Source of the DNA: Pyxidicoccus caerfyrddinensis | Lineage (GTDB): Bacteria > Myxococcota > Myxococcia > Myxococcales > Myxococcaceae | Reading direction: 5' to 3' | Assembly: GCF_010894405.1 (NCBI RefSeq) | Contig: NZ_JAAIYA010000031.1 | Span: 97,301 to 161,300, forward strand | Length of the DNA: 64,000 nucleotides | Shown: piece after piece, positions 1-7,560 of the stretch | Position numbering within the stretch: position 1 is the first letter of the stretch | Layout of the letters: every line of letters starts with the position of its first letter | Program-made: the position numbers and the translations under genes | The notes under the pieces: generated by a model | What the model saw: the letters and a program-made list of their open reading frames with translations, nothing else | What the model was told of the DNA's origin: nothing | Databases searched by the model: none

Positions 1-1
1 G

Positions 2-640
2 CCGGCGCTGCGGCAGCTGGCCCGGGACGCGGAGCCCACCTGGCGCGCGGCGGCGGTGGAGGCCGCGGGCGAGGTGGATGGCTCGGTGGGACGGGAGTTG
101 GCGCGCGCCGCGCTGGCGGACGAGGCGGTCCAGGTGCGCGCCGTCGGCGTGCGGGCCATGGGCCGGCTGGGAGGCCCGGAGGCGGGAGCGCTGCTGCGGC
201 CCGCGCTGCATGACGAGGACGCCTCCGTGCGCCTGGCCGCGGTGGAGGCGGTGGGCGAGAGCGGGGCGACGGACCGGGCCGGCGATCTGGAAGCGCTGGT
301 TCGGCACCCGGACGGCGCGCTGGCGGTGGCGGCGGTGCGCGCGCTGGCGAGGCTGGGCGTGGCGGGGCCCGGGATGCTGCGCGAGGCGGCGGGCCACCCG
401 GACGCGGAGGTGGTGAAGGCGGCGCTGTCCGCGGGCGCGGTGAGCAAGGAAGGGGTGGCGCTGGCGTTGTCGCTCCTGGGGCATCCGCGCTGGGACGTGC
501 GCGCGGCGGCAGCCCGGGTGCTGGGAGATTCGGGCGGGCCGGAGTGTCTGGCCGCCGCCCGTGGAGCGCTGGAGGCGGAAGCGGACGCCCTGGCGCGGCA
601 GACCCTCTCCGACGCGGTGGAGCGCCTGTCCCGGCGCTGA
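2..640 (+). CDS. HEAT-repeat protein, 5'-truncated by the window edge
   Basis: The reading frame is open from base 2 and has no convincing start, so the gene begins upstream of the window. The visible 212 residues are tandem helical repeats rich in Ala, Leu, Val and Arg, with recurring phrases of the type VRAVGVRAMGRLGGPEA and VRLAAVEAVGESG, typical of HEAT or PBS-lyase-like repeats. Such repeats act as protein-binding scaffolds. It lies 12 bases before cheR and reads in the same direction, so it is probably the upstream member of this chemosensory operon. HEAT proteins beside che genes are known in myxobacteria; the exact role here cannot be read from sequence. Confidence 0.8.
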   Translation, partial: PALRQLARDAEPTWRAAAVEAAGEVDGSVGRELARAALADEAVQVRAVGVRAMGRLGGPEAGALLRPALHDEDASVRLAAVEAVGESGATDRAGDLEALVRHPDGALAVAAVRALARLGVAGPGMLREAAGHPDAEVVKAALSAGAVSKEGVALALSLLGHPRWDVRAAAARVLGDSGGPECLAAARGALEAEADALARQTLSDAVERLSRR

Positions 641-652
641 GGGGGAAACCGC

Positions 653-1534
653 GTGGCTCGCTTCGACGACGGACGACCGGAGATGACGGTGGAGGAGTTC
701 CGGCTCCTCAGGGACCACGTGTACTCGCACTGCGGCATCCTGGTGCACGAGGACATGAAGTTCGTGATGGAGCGCCGGCTATGGCCCCGGCTGGAAGCGC
801 TGGGGCTGTCCGACTTCGGCGCCTACCACCGCTACCTGCGCTACGACGCCCAGCGGCACGCCGAGCTGGAGGCGGCCGTCGAGTCGCTCACCACGCACGA
901 GACGTACTTCTTCCGCGAGCCCTCGCAGCTCAAGGCCTTCTGCGAGGAATTGCTGCCGGTGCTGGAGAAGCGCAACGGCCGCACGCGGCGGCTGCGGCTG
1001 TGGTCGGCGGGGTGCTCGTCCGGAGAGGAGGCCTACACGCTGGCCATGCTCCTCAAGGACAGCCGCCGCTTCGACGACTGGGACGTGGAGGTGTACGGCA
1101 CGGACATCTCCCGCCGCGTGCTGACCATGGCGCGGCGCGCGGAGTACGGGCCGTCCGCGCTGCGCGCCACGTCCGCGGACCTGCTGGAGCGCCACTTCCT
1201 GCCGGCGGGCAACAACCGCGTGCGCGTGCGCGACGAGGTGCGCTCCTGGGTGTCCTTCGGCCACCACAACCTGCTGGACGAGACGGGCAGCCAGCTGGTG
1301 CCGCGGATGGACGTCGTCTTCTGCCGCAACGTGATGATCTACTTCGATCAGGCCGCGCGCCGCCGGGTGCTGCGCATCGTCCGGGACAGGCTGGTGCCCG
1401 GGGGCTATCTGCTGCTGGGTCACTCGGAGAACCTCTTGAACCTGGGCGCGGACTTCGAGCTGGTGCACCTGCGCGGAGACCTCGTGTACCGCCGGCCGGA
1501 GCTGCCGGGCCTGACGGGAGGGGAGGGGCGATGA
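653..1534 (+). CDS. cheR: CheR chemoreceptor glutamate methyltransferase
   Basis: A 293-residue SAM-dependent methyltransferase that would methylate glutamates on chemoreceptors. The N-terminal helical domain contains TTHETYFFRE. The Rossmann domain shows LWSAGCSSGEEAYTLAM (SAM-binding loop), the GTDIS acidic loop and VVFCRNVMIYFD, all CheR hallmarks. The start is GTG 653, preceded by GAGGGGGA at a suitable distance; an ATG at 683 would remove ten residues and lacks a better ribosome site. The stop overlaps the cheB ATG, indicating translational coupling of methylation and demethylation enzymes. No C-terminal TPR extension is present, so this is the simple form. Confidence 0.95.
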   Translation: MARFDDGRPEMTVEEFRLLRDHVYSHCGILVHEDMKFVMERRLWPRLEALGLSDFGAYHRYLRYDAQRHAELEAAVESLTTHETYFFREPSQLKAFCEELLPVLEKRNGRTRRLRLWSAGCSSGEEAYTLAMLLKDSRRFDDWDVEVYGTDISRRVLTMARRAEYGPSALRATSADLLERHFLPAGNNRVRVRDEVRSWVSFGHHNLLDETGSQLVPRMDVVFCRNVMIYFDQAARRRVLRIVRDRLVPGGYLLLGHSENLLNLGADFELVHLRGDLVYRRPELPGLTGGEGR

Positions 1535-2568
1535 GCGCGCAGGACTCCATCTCCGTGCTCGTCATCGACGACTCGGCGCACAACCGCCACACCCTCACCA
1601 CGCTGCTGGAGTCCGCCCCCGACGTGCGCGTGTTGGACCGCGCGGCCGACGGCGAGGAGGGGCTGAAGAAAGTCTTGGAGCTGAAGCCGGACGTGGTGAC
1701 GCTGGATTTGGAGATGCCCAAGCTGGGGGGCTACACCTTCCTCCGGCTGCTGATGCGCACGGTGCCCACGCCCGTCATCGTCATCTCCAGCTACTCGCAC
1801 AAGTCGGACGTGTTCAAGGCACTGGAGCTGGGGGCCTTCGACTTCATCGCCAAGCCGCCGCGCAGCACGCGCGAGGCGCTGGACGGGCTGCGTAACGAGC
1901 TGCTCGACAAGGTGCGGGCGGCGCGGCACGTGCGGCCCGGACAGCGGCACGCGGCGCCGGGCGCGCGGGCCATGGCGGTGGCGGGCGAGCTGCCGCTGGT
2001 GGTGGCGGTGGGCGCGTCCACGGGCGGGCCGCCCGCGGTGCAGCGGCTGCTGGAAGGACTGGCCTCGGAGCCGACGCCGTGCGTGCTGGTGAGCCAGCAC
2101 ATGCCCTCGCAATTCACACGGGCCTTCGCCGAGCGGTTGGACCGCATCGGCCCCTTCACGGTGACGGAGGCGTGTGACGGCGACGTCGTGCAGCCGGGGC
2201 ACGTGTACATCGCCCCGGGCGGGCGGCACATGGTGGTGGCCGAGCGCGGCACGAAGCTGGAGCTGCACACGCCGCCGCCCACGCCGCTGGACAAGTACGC
2301 GCCGAGCGTGGACCGCCTCTTCACCAGCGTGGCGCAGGTGCTGGGTCCCCGCGCGCTGGCGGTGGTGCTGACGGGCATGGGCGCGGACGGCGCGGAGGGC
2401 GCGCGCGAGGTGGCCCGCGTGGGCGGCGAGGTGTGGGCCGAGTCCGAGGAAACGGCGGTGGTGTTCGGCATGCCCGGCGAGGCCATCGCCACCGGAGCGG
2501 TGAAGCGGGTGCTGCGGCTGGGGGAGATGGGCCCCGCGCTGGCGGCCCTGGCCAAGCGCAAGCGGTAG
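1531..2568 (+). CDS. cheB: CheB receptor methylesterase with receiver domain
   Basis: A 345-residue two-domain protein. Residues 1-125 are a receiver domain with the acidic pair in VIDDS, phosphoacceptor Asp59 (TLDLEMP) and the conserved Lys near 108 (AKPP). Residues 150-345 are the methylesterase, with the catalytic triad visible as Ser163 (GASTGG), His190 (SQHMP) and Asp286 (GMGADG). It removes methyl groups from chemoreceptors (and may deamidate them) after phosphorylation by CheA. ATG 1531 overlaps the cheR stop. The interdomain linker is Arg/Ala-rich and about 25 residues long. cheA, cheW and receptor genes are not in the window and may lie upstream. Confidence 0.95.
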   Translation: MSAQDSISVLVIDDSAHNRHTLTTLLESAPDVRVLDRAADGEEGLKKVLELKPDVVTLDLEMPKLGGYTFLRLLMRTVPTPVIVISSYSHKSDVFKALELGAFDFIAKPPRSTREALDGLRNELLDKVRAARHVRPGQRHAAPGARAMAVAGELPLVVAVGASTGGPPAVQRLLEGLASEPTPCVLVSQHMPSQFTRAFAERLDRIGPFTVTEACDGDVVQPGHVYIAPGGRHMVVAERGTKLELHTPPPTPLDKYAPSVDRLFTSVAQVLGPRALAVVLTGMGADGAEGAREVARVGGEVWAESEETAVVFGMPGEAIATGAVKRVLRLGEMGPALAALAKRKR

Positions 2569-2786
2569 CGGCTCGCTGCTTTTTCAACGGAGTGGCGAAA
2601 GTCCCAATACCCGGAGTGTCTCCCGGAAGTCCGGACTCGAAGCGCGGAAAGCCGGCCGGAAGGCTGGAAATGGCTCGGGGAGTGTCGGCCGGAAGGCCGG
2701 ACACTGTGGCTGGCGGACAGGGCTCCCCGCGGGGCTGGTGCTTCCCCGCCGTGGCCGAATGGCCCGGGTGGTAGTCTACCGGGGTC
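2569..2786. repeat. Intergenic spacer with imperfect GTGTC-CCGGAAG-CCGGAC repeats and hairpin
   Basis: This 218-base gap between cheB and the CheY-like gene holds two imperfect copies of a roughly 22-base unit (2616-2637 and 2682-2704), plus a partial third copy around 2651-2667. Each has the core CCGGAAG(T/G)CCGGA or a close variant. The 2682-2704 copy folds as GTGTCGGCC, a GGAA tetraloop and GGCC-GACAC with one bulged G. A T-rich stretch lies at 2579-2584. The unit could be a dispersed intergenic repeat or part of a terminator. No coding sequence is supported here. Confidence 0.5.
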
Positions 2787-3167
2787 ATGACGCAGCAGAT
2801 CCGAGCGCTGGTGGTGGATGACTCGCAAGCGATGCGGCGCAGCATCATGTACGCCCTGCAGCGCATCAGCGGCATGGTCTGCACGGAGGCCCAGGACGGG
2901 GCCGACGGGCTGAAGAAGCTGACGCAGGGCCAGTTCGACGTGGTGCTGACGGACATCAACATGCCGCTGATGGACGGGCTCAAGCTCATCAGCCACATCC
3001 GCCGGGCGACGGACCACCGGCACGTGCCCATCGTCGTCATCACCACCGAGAGCGCGGCGGCGGACCGCGAGCGGGCGATGAAGCTGGGCGCCAGCGCGTA
3101 CCTGGTGAAACCCGTGCAGGCGAAGGTGGTGATGGATACCGTTCGGGACGTGCTGAAGCTCGACTGA
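2787..3167 (+). CDS. Stand-alone CheY-like response regulator
   Basis: A 126-residue single receiver domain with no output domain. The acidic pair Asp11-Asp12 (VVDDSQAM), phosphoacceptor Asp56 (LTDINMP), Thr86/Thr87 (VVITTESA) and Lys108 (YLVKPVQ) are all present, so it should be phosphorylated by a histidine kinase and act by protein interaction. It follows cheR-cheB by about 220 bases and may be the output regulator of that chemosensory system, but the spacer carries repeats and a hairpin, so it could have its own transcript. The length is typical of CheY proteins. The partner cannot be named from this window. Confidence 0.93.
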   Translation: MTQQIRALVVDDSQAMRRSIMYALQRISGMVCTEAQDGADGLKKLTQGQFDVVLTDINMPLMDGLKLISHIRRATDHRHVPIVVITTESAAADRERAMKLGASAYLVKPVQAKVVMDTVRDVLKLD

Positions 3168-3181
3168 GGGTCGCCCCGCGC

Positions 3182-3943
3182 ATGGATGCTGTTCTGGAGG
3201 TGGAGGGGCTGGAGAAGGTCTACGGCGACGTGAAGGCCGTGAGAGGACTCTCCTTCGCGGTGGCTCCCGGCGAGGTGCTCGGGCTGGTGGGCCCCAACGG
3301 CGCGGGGAAGACGTCCACGCTGAGGTGCCTCGCGGGAATCCTTCCTCCCAGCTCGGGGCGCATCGTGGTGGCGGGGCACGACCTGAGGCAGCAGACGGTG
3401 GAGGCGAAGCGCGCGCTGGCCTTCCTTCCGGACGAGCCGCGCTTCTTCGAGTACCTCACCGTGTGGGAGCACCTGAACTTCACCGCGCGGCTCTACGGAG
3501 TGGAGGACTGGGAGGCGCGCGGTCGGGCGCTGCTGGAGGAGATGGAGCTGACCGGCAAGGAGAAGTCGCTGCCGGGCGAGCTGTCGCGAGGCATGAAGCA
3601 GAAGCTCTCCATCGCCTGCGGCTTCCTGCACTCGCCGAAGCTCATCCTGCTGGACGAGCCCCTAACGGGACTGGACCCCATCGGCATCCGGCGGATGAAG
3701 GCCTCGCTGCGGCGCCGGGCGGAGGAGGGCGCGGCGCTGGTGCTGTCCTCGCACCTGCTGCCGCTGGTGGAGGAGCTGTGCCACCGCCTCCTGGTGATTG
3801 CCGGAGGACGCGCGGTGGCGCTGGGCACGCTGCCGGAGATTCGCGCGCGGCTCAGCGGCCCGGAGGCGGAGGGTGCGTCGCTGGAGGACCTCTTCATCCG
3901 CATCACCAGCGCGGCGGCGGAGCCCGGGACGCCCTCGCCGTGA
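3182..3943 (+). CDS. ABC transporter ATP-binding subunit (ABC-2 type)
   Basis: A 253-residue ATPase. It has Walker A GPNGAGKT (residues 37-44), a signature motif written LSRGMKQK, Walker B LILLDEPLTGLDP and the switch histidine in LSSHLL. The overall pattern matches the CcmA/DrrA group that drives ABC-2 exporters. It starts 14 bases after the CheY-like stop. Its stop TGA overlaps the GTG start of the permease that follows, so the two are translationally coupled and form one transporter. The substrate is unknown; antibiotics, lipids or polysaccharides are possible in this family. Confidence 0.93.
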   Translation: MDAVLEVEGLEKVYGDVKAVRGLSFAVAPGEVLGLVGPNGAGKTSTLRCLAGILPPSSGRIVVAGHDLRQQTVEAKRALAFLPDEPRFFEYLTVWEHLNFTARLYGVEDWEARGRALLEEMELTGKEKSLPGELSRGMKQKLSIACGFLHSPKLILLDEPLTGLDPIGIRRMKASLRRRAEEGAALVLSSHLLPLVEELCHRLLVIAGGRAVALGTLPEIRARLSGPEAEGASLEDLFIRITSAAAEPGTPSP

Positions 3944-5667
3944 GCTTTCCGCGTGCGGTGCTGTTCCTCTGGACCGCGTCGCTGCGCAACCGCGTGTGGC
4001 GGCAGCTCGCGCGGCTGCGGCGGCCGCGCTACCTGCTCGGCGCGGTGGTGGGGCTCGTGTACCTGTACTCCGCCGTCACCCGGGGCCTGGGCGTCCGGGG
4101 GCTGGGCGCCATGCCCGGGAGCGCGAGGCTGTTCGCGGAGCTGTCGCTGGTGGGCTCGGCGCTGGGGACGGTATTCGCCGCGTGGATGCTGGGGAGGGAC
4201 CAGCCGTCGCTGACCTTCTCGGAGACGGAGGTGGTGCAGCTGTTCCCCGCGCCCGTCACGCGGCGTGCGCTGCTGCACTACAAGCTGGTGCGCGGCCTGC
4301 TGGGGGCGATGGTGGGCGCGCTGTTCGCCACGGTGTTCATCGGCCGGGTGGTGAGCGGCACGCCGGTGCTCTTCTTCCTGGGCGCAAGCCTGGCGCTGGG
4401 GACGCTGTACCTGCACACGACGGCGGCGTCCTTCACGCGTACTCGGCTGGCGGCCCGTGGCGGCTGGGGCCTGGCGGTGCGCTGGGGCGGGGTGACGCTG
4501 GCGGTGGTGGCCGTGGCGCTGGCGGTGCTCGGAGCGCTTCGCGCGCACCCCTTCCCGGAGGAGGTCTCCTCGTCGCGGGAGCTGCGCACGTGGCTGCAGG
4601 TGCTGGTGGCGTCGCCGGGCCTGGACGCGGTGCTGTGGCCGGGGCGGCTGCTGGTGGGGCCGTCGTTGGCGGGGGACGTGGACGGCTTCCTTCGCGCGCT
4701 GCCTCCGGTGCTCGCCTTGGCCGCGACGCACTACGGCTGGGTGATGCTGGTGGAGGTGCCCTTCGAGGAGACGGCGGTGGTGCGGGCGGAGTCGCGCGCC
4801 CGGGAGCGGGCGCTGCGCGCGTCGGGGCAGCGGGCGCGGACGGGCACCTTCACCCTGCGCAAGCCGCCCTTCCGGCTGACGGCGCGAGGACGGCCGGAGG
4901 TGGCGCTCGTCTGGAAGAACCTCGTCGCCCGCAAGCGCATGGCGGGTGGGGTGGTGACGTTCATGCTCTTCATCGTGTTCGGCGGCGCCGTCGCCGCGAT
5001 GCTGGGGGATGCGCGCCTCTTCACGGACACGCGGGAGGTGGTGGGGCCCCTGGCGATGACGCTGGCGGTGATGCTGACGGTGGTGGGCCCGAGCGCCTTC
5101 CGCATGGACCTGCGGATGGACCTGCCGAAGCTGGACCTGCTGCGGACCCTGCCATTGACGGGGCGGCAGGTGGTGGGCGCGGAGCTGCTGGCGTCCGCGC
5201 TGTCGCTGGGCGGCTTCCAGCTCGCGCTGCTGTCGGTGGCGCTGCTGATGGGGCCGGGAGAGGAAGCGGCGCTGCTGAGTGACTGGTGGTGGCCGGTGTC
5301 ACTGTCGCTGGTGGTGCTCCTGCCCTCGCTGGCGCTGGCGGGCCTCTTCGTGCAGAACGCGGCGGTGGTGCTGTTCCCTGCGTGGGTGCCCGCGGACACG
5401 GGCATGCGGGTGCGCGGCCTGGAGGCCATGGGCCAGCGGCTGCTGACGCTGCTGGGCACGCTGGTGGTGACGCTGGCGGGGCTGGTGCCGGCGACGCTGG
5501 CGGCGCTGCTGGTGGGGCTGCCGCTGTACTCCGTGCTGGGCCCGTGGACCGTCCCCCCGGCGGCCCTGGCCGCGGCGGGTGTGCTGGTGGGGGAGGTGTT
5601 GCTGGGTGTGGTGGCCCTGGGCCGTGCCTTCGAGCGCCTGGACGTGTCCGAGGACCGACCGGAGTAG
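3940..5667 (+). CDS. ABC-2 transporter permease subunit
   Basis: A 575-residue integral membrane protein starting at GTG 3940, which overlaps the ATPase stop. It has about ten or more hydrophobic segments, for example YLLGAVVGLVYLYSAV near the N-terminus, a cluster around residues 115-200 and several in the last third. The soluble segment rich in Arg between the two membrane halves (around residues 270-330) is consistent with two fused ABC-2 half-domains. It would form the channel for the ATPase encoded just upstream. No substrate-binding protein is nearby, which supports export rather than import. The family is broad and the cargo cannot be inferred. Confidence 0.88.
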   Translation: MSFPRAVLFLWTASLRNRVWRQLARLRRPRYLLGAVVGLVYLYSAVTRGLGVRGLGAMPGSARLFAELSLVGSALGTVFAAWMLGRDQPSLTFSETEVVQLFPAPVTRRALLHYKLVRGLLGAMVGALFATVFIGRVVSGTPVLFFLGASLALGTLYLHTTAASFTRTRLAARGGWGLAVRWGGVTLAVVAVALAVLGALRAHPFPEEVSSSRELRTWLQVLVASPGLDAVLWPGRLLVGPSLAGDVDGFLRALPPVLALAATHYGWVMLVEVPFEETAVVRAESRARERALRASGQRARTGTFTLRKPPFRLTARGRPEVALVWKNLVARKRMAGGVVTFMLFIVFGGAVAAMLGDARLFTDTREVVGPLAMTLAVMLTVVGPSAFRMDLRMDLPKLDLLRTLPLTGRQVVGAELLASALSLGGFQLALLSVALLMGPGEEAALLSDWWWPVSLSLVVLLPSLALAGLFVQNAAVVLFPAWVPADTGMRVRGLEAMGQRLLTLLGTLVVTLAGLVPATLAALLVGLPLYSVLGPWTVPPAALAAAGVLVGEVLLGVVALGRAFERLDVSEDRPE

Positions 5668-5761
5668 GGCGCCCGGCGTCGGCTCGTGGACGCTCGCGTG
5701 CTTTCGCTCGCCGTTCCCCCTCGCGCGGATTATCCGAGCGGCGATCGGGGAGGACGTACGC

Positions 5762-6649
5762 ATGAAGGTTGGATTCATTGGATTGGGCAACATGGGTCTG
5801 CCCATGGCGAAGAACCTGCTCGCGGCGGGGCACGAGCTGTCGGTGTGGAACCGCACGCAGGCCAAGGCCGGGCAGCTGCGTGAGAAGGGCGCGCGCGTGG
5901 CCAGCACCCCCGCTGAAGCCGCGCGCGGCGCGGAGGTCGTCTTCAGCATGCTCGCGGATGACCGCGCCGTGGAGGACGCCATCCTCGGCAAGGACGGCGT
6001 GCACGCGGGGCTGGGGAAGGGCGCCATCCATGTCTCCTCGAGCACCATCTCCGTGGCCCTCTCCGAGCGTCTGACGGAGGCCCACGCGAGCGCGGGGCAG
6101 GGCTACGTGGCCGCGCCGGTGTTCGGCCGTCCCGAGGCCGCGGATGCGAAGCAACTCTGGGTCGTCACCGCCGGGCCGAAGGCGGACGTGGAGCGCTGCC
6201 GGCCGCTGCTGGATGCCGTGGGACGCGGCCTCACCGTGCTGGGCGAGAAGCCCTCCGCCGCCAACGTGGTGAAGCTGTCGGGCAACTTCCTCATCGCGTC
6301 CATGATGGAGGCGCTCGGCGAGGCCTTCGCCCTCACGCGCAAGTCCGGCCTCGAGCCGAAGGTGTTCCTGGAGGTCTTCCAGTCCGTCTTCGCGCGCTCG
6401 CCCATCTTCGAGCGCTACGCGCAGCTCATCGCCGAGGAGAAGTACTCCCCCGCGGGCTTCCCCATGAAGCTGGGCCTCAAGGACGTGGGGCTGGTGCTGG
6501 ACGCCGGTCGCGCCGCGGAGGTGCCCATGCCCCTGGCGAGCCTCCTGAGAGATCAGTACCTCGGCGGTGTCGCGCAGGGACACGGCGACCTGGACTGGTC
6601 CGCGCTGGGCGCGCTCATCGCGGAGCGCTCGGGCTTGAAGAAGCGCTGA
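5762..6649 (+). CDS. NAD(P)-dependent beta-hydroxyacid dehydrogenase family protein
   Basis: A 295-residue member of the 3-hydroxyisobutyrate dehydrogenase / glyoxylate reductase family. The N-terminal Rossmann fold has GFIGLGNMGLPMAKNL, followed by WNRT, which in this family often marks NADPH preference. The catalytic Lys is in the stretch NVVKLSGNFLI and the C-terminal helical domain carries LKDVGLVLDAG. It reduces or oxidises a small beta-hydroxyacid or aldehyde acid; the precise substrate cannot be assigned. ATG 5762 is preceded by GGGGAGGACG. It stands as a single gene, with 94 bases before it and 122 bases after it. Confidence 0.9.
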   Translation: MKVGFIGLGNMGLPMAKNLLAAGHELSVWNRTQAKAGQLREKGARVASTPAEAARGAEVVFSMLADDRAVEDAILGKDGVHAGLGKGAIHVSSSTISVALSERLTEAHASAGQGYVAAPVFGRPEAADAKQLWVVTAGPKADVERCRPLLDAVGRGLTVLGEKPSAANVVKLSGNFLIASMMEALGEAFALTRKSGLEPKVFLEVFQSVFARSPIFERYAQLIAEEKYSPAGFPMKLGLKDVGLVLDAGRAAEVPMPLASLLRDQYLGGVAQGHGDLDWSALGALIAERSGLKKR

Positions 6650-6703
6650 GCCTCGAGCGCCGCGGCCTTGGCCTCTGTAAGCCCGAGGACGTCGCCGCGA
6701 GTG

Positions 6704-6721
6704 ATACATGAGCCAATGTAT
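6704..6721. promoter_or_regulatory. Dyad ATACAT-N6-ATGTAT upstream of the aldolase gene
   Basis: A perfect 6+6 inverted repeat (ATACAT at 6704-6709, ATGTAT at 6716-6721, spacer GAGCCA) lies about 50 bases upstream of the HpaI-like aldolase start. It is strikingly AT-rich for this genome and is shaped like an operator for a dimeric regulator. The decamer GTGATACATG at its left side occurs again at 12183-12192, upstream of the SusC gene. No regulator gene is adjacent, so function is inferred only. Confidence 0.35.
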
Positions 6722-6771
6722 TTGCGCGCACGAGAGCCCGTCGTGTTCTCCTGGGTCAGGGGAAGGGACCG

Positions 6772-7548
6772 ATGCTGACGGAGAACCGACTCAGGAAGTC
6801 CATCCACGGCGGGGCGCTCGCGCTGGGGCTGGTGAGCACGCTGCCGCTGCCGTCGCTGGTGGAGATGGTGGGGTACGCGGGCTACGACTTCGTCATCCTC
6901 GACCAGGAGCACGCGCCCGTGGGCCCGGAGTTGCTGGAGCACCTGCTCCGGGCCGCGGAGTGCGGCGGCATCACCCCGCTGGTCCGCGTGCCCTCGCCCA
7001 CGCCGGACGCCATCCTCCGCGCGCTGGACGCGGGGGCGCTGGGCGTGGTGGCGCGCGTGCGCAGCCGGGAAGAGGCGGAGGCCGTCGCGAGGGCCACGCG
7101 CTTCCACCCCAAGGGAGACCGGAGCCCCGGCGACGGGCGGCCCACGGGCTTCGGCCGGCTGCGGTTGCCGGAGTACGTGACGCGCGCCAACCGTCAGCTG
7201 ATGGTGGTGGTGAGCATCGAAGACCGCGCGGCGGTGGAGGCGCTCGACTCCATCGTCACCGTCGAGGGCATCGACCTGGTGATGGAGAGCGCCGTGGCCC
7301 TGTCGCAGTCCTACGGGGTGCCGGGGAAGCTGGAGCACCCGGACGTGCATGCGGCCATCCAGCGCGTGGCCGAGGCCTGCCGTCGCAACGGGGTGCCCTA
7401 CTGCGCCACACCCCGCCTCCCGGGAGAGGCGGAGCGGTGGCAGCGGGAAGGGGTCGCCGCGCTGCTGCTGGGCGACGACCGGAGCCTGGCGTTCCGCTCA
7501 CTCCAGGCGCACTTGGAAAACATGCGCCTGGAGCTCACCAAGCAGTAG
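6772..7548 (+). CDS. HpcH/HpaI aldolase family protein with altered metal site
   Basis: A 258-residue TIM-barrel protein of the class II pyruvate aldolase family (4-hydroxy-2-oxoheptanedioate or 2-keto-3-deoxy sugar acid aldolases). The catalytic His47 (DQEHAP), Arg72 (LVRVPSP) and Glu150 (VSIED) match family positions. The usual GP(A/N)DL(A/S) motif, whose Asp binds the divalent metal, reads SAVALS here, so the Asp is replaced by Ala176. The protein may therefore be inactive as an aldolase or have another role. ATG 6772 has a strong GGGGAAGGGA ribosome site. It is followed, convergently, by the SusD gene. Confidence 0.82.
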   Translation: MLTENRLRKSIHGGALALGLVSTLPLPSLVEMVGYAGYDFVILDQEHAPVGPELLEHLLRAAECGGITPLVRVPSPTPDAILRALDAGALGVVARVRSREEAEAVARATRFHPKGDRSPGDGRPTGFGRLRLPEYVTRANRQLMVVVSIEDRAAVEALDSIVTVEGIDLVMESAVALSQSYGVPGKLEHPDVHAAIQRVAEACRRNGVPYCATPRLPGEAERWQREGVAALLLGDDRSLAFRSLQAHLENMRLELTKQ

Positions 7549-7560
7549 TCCCGCGGACTG

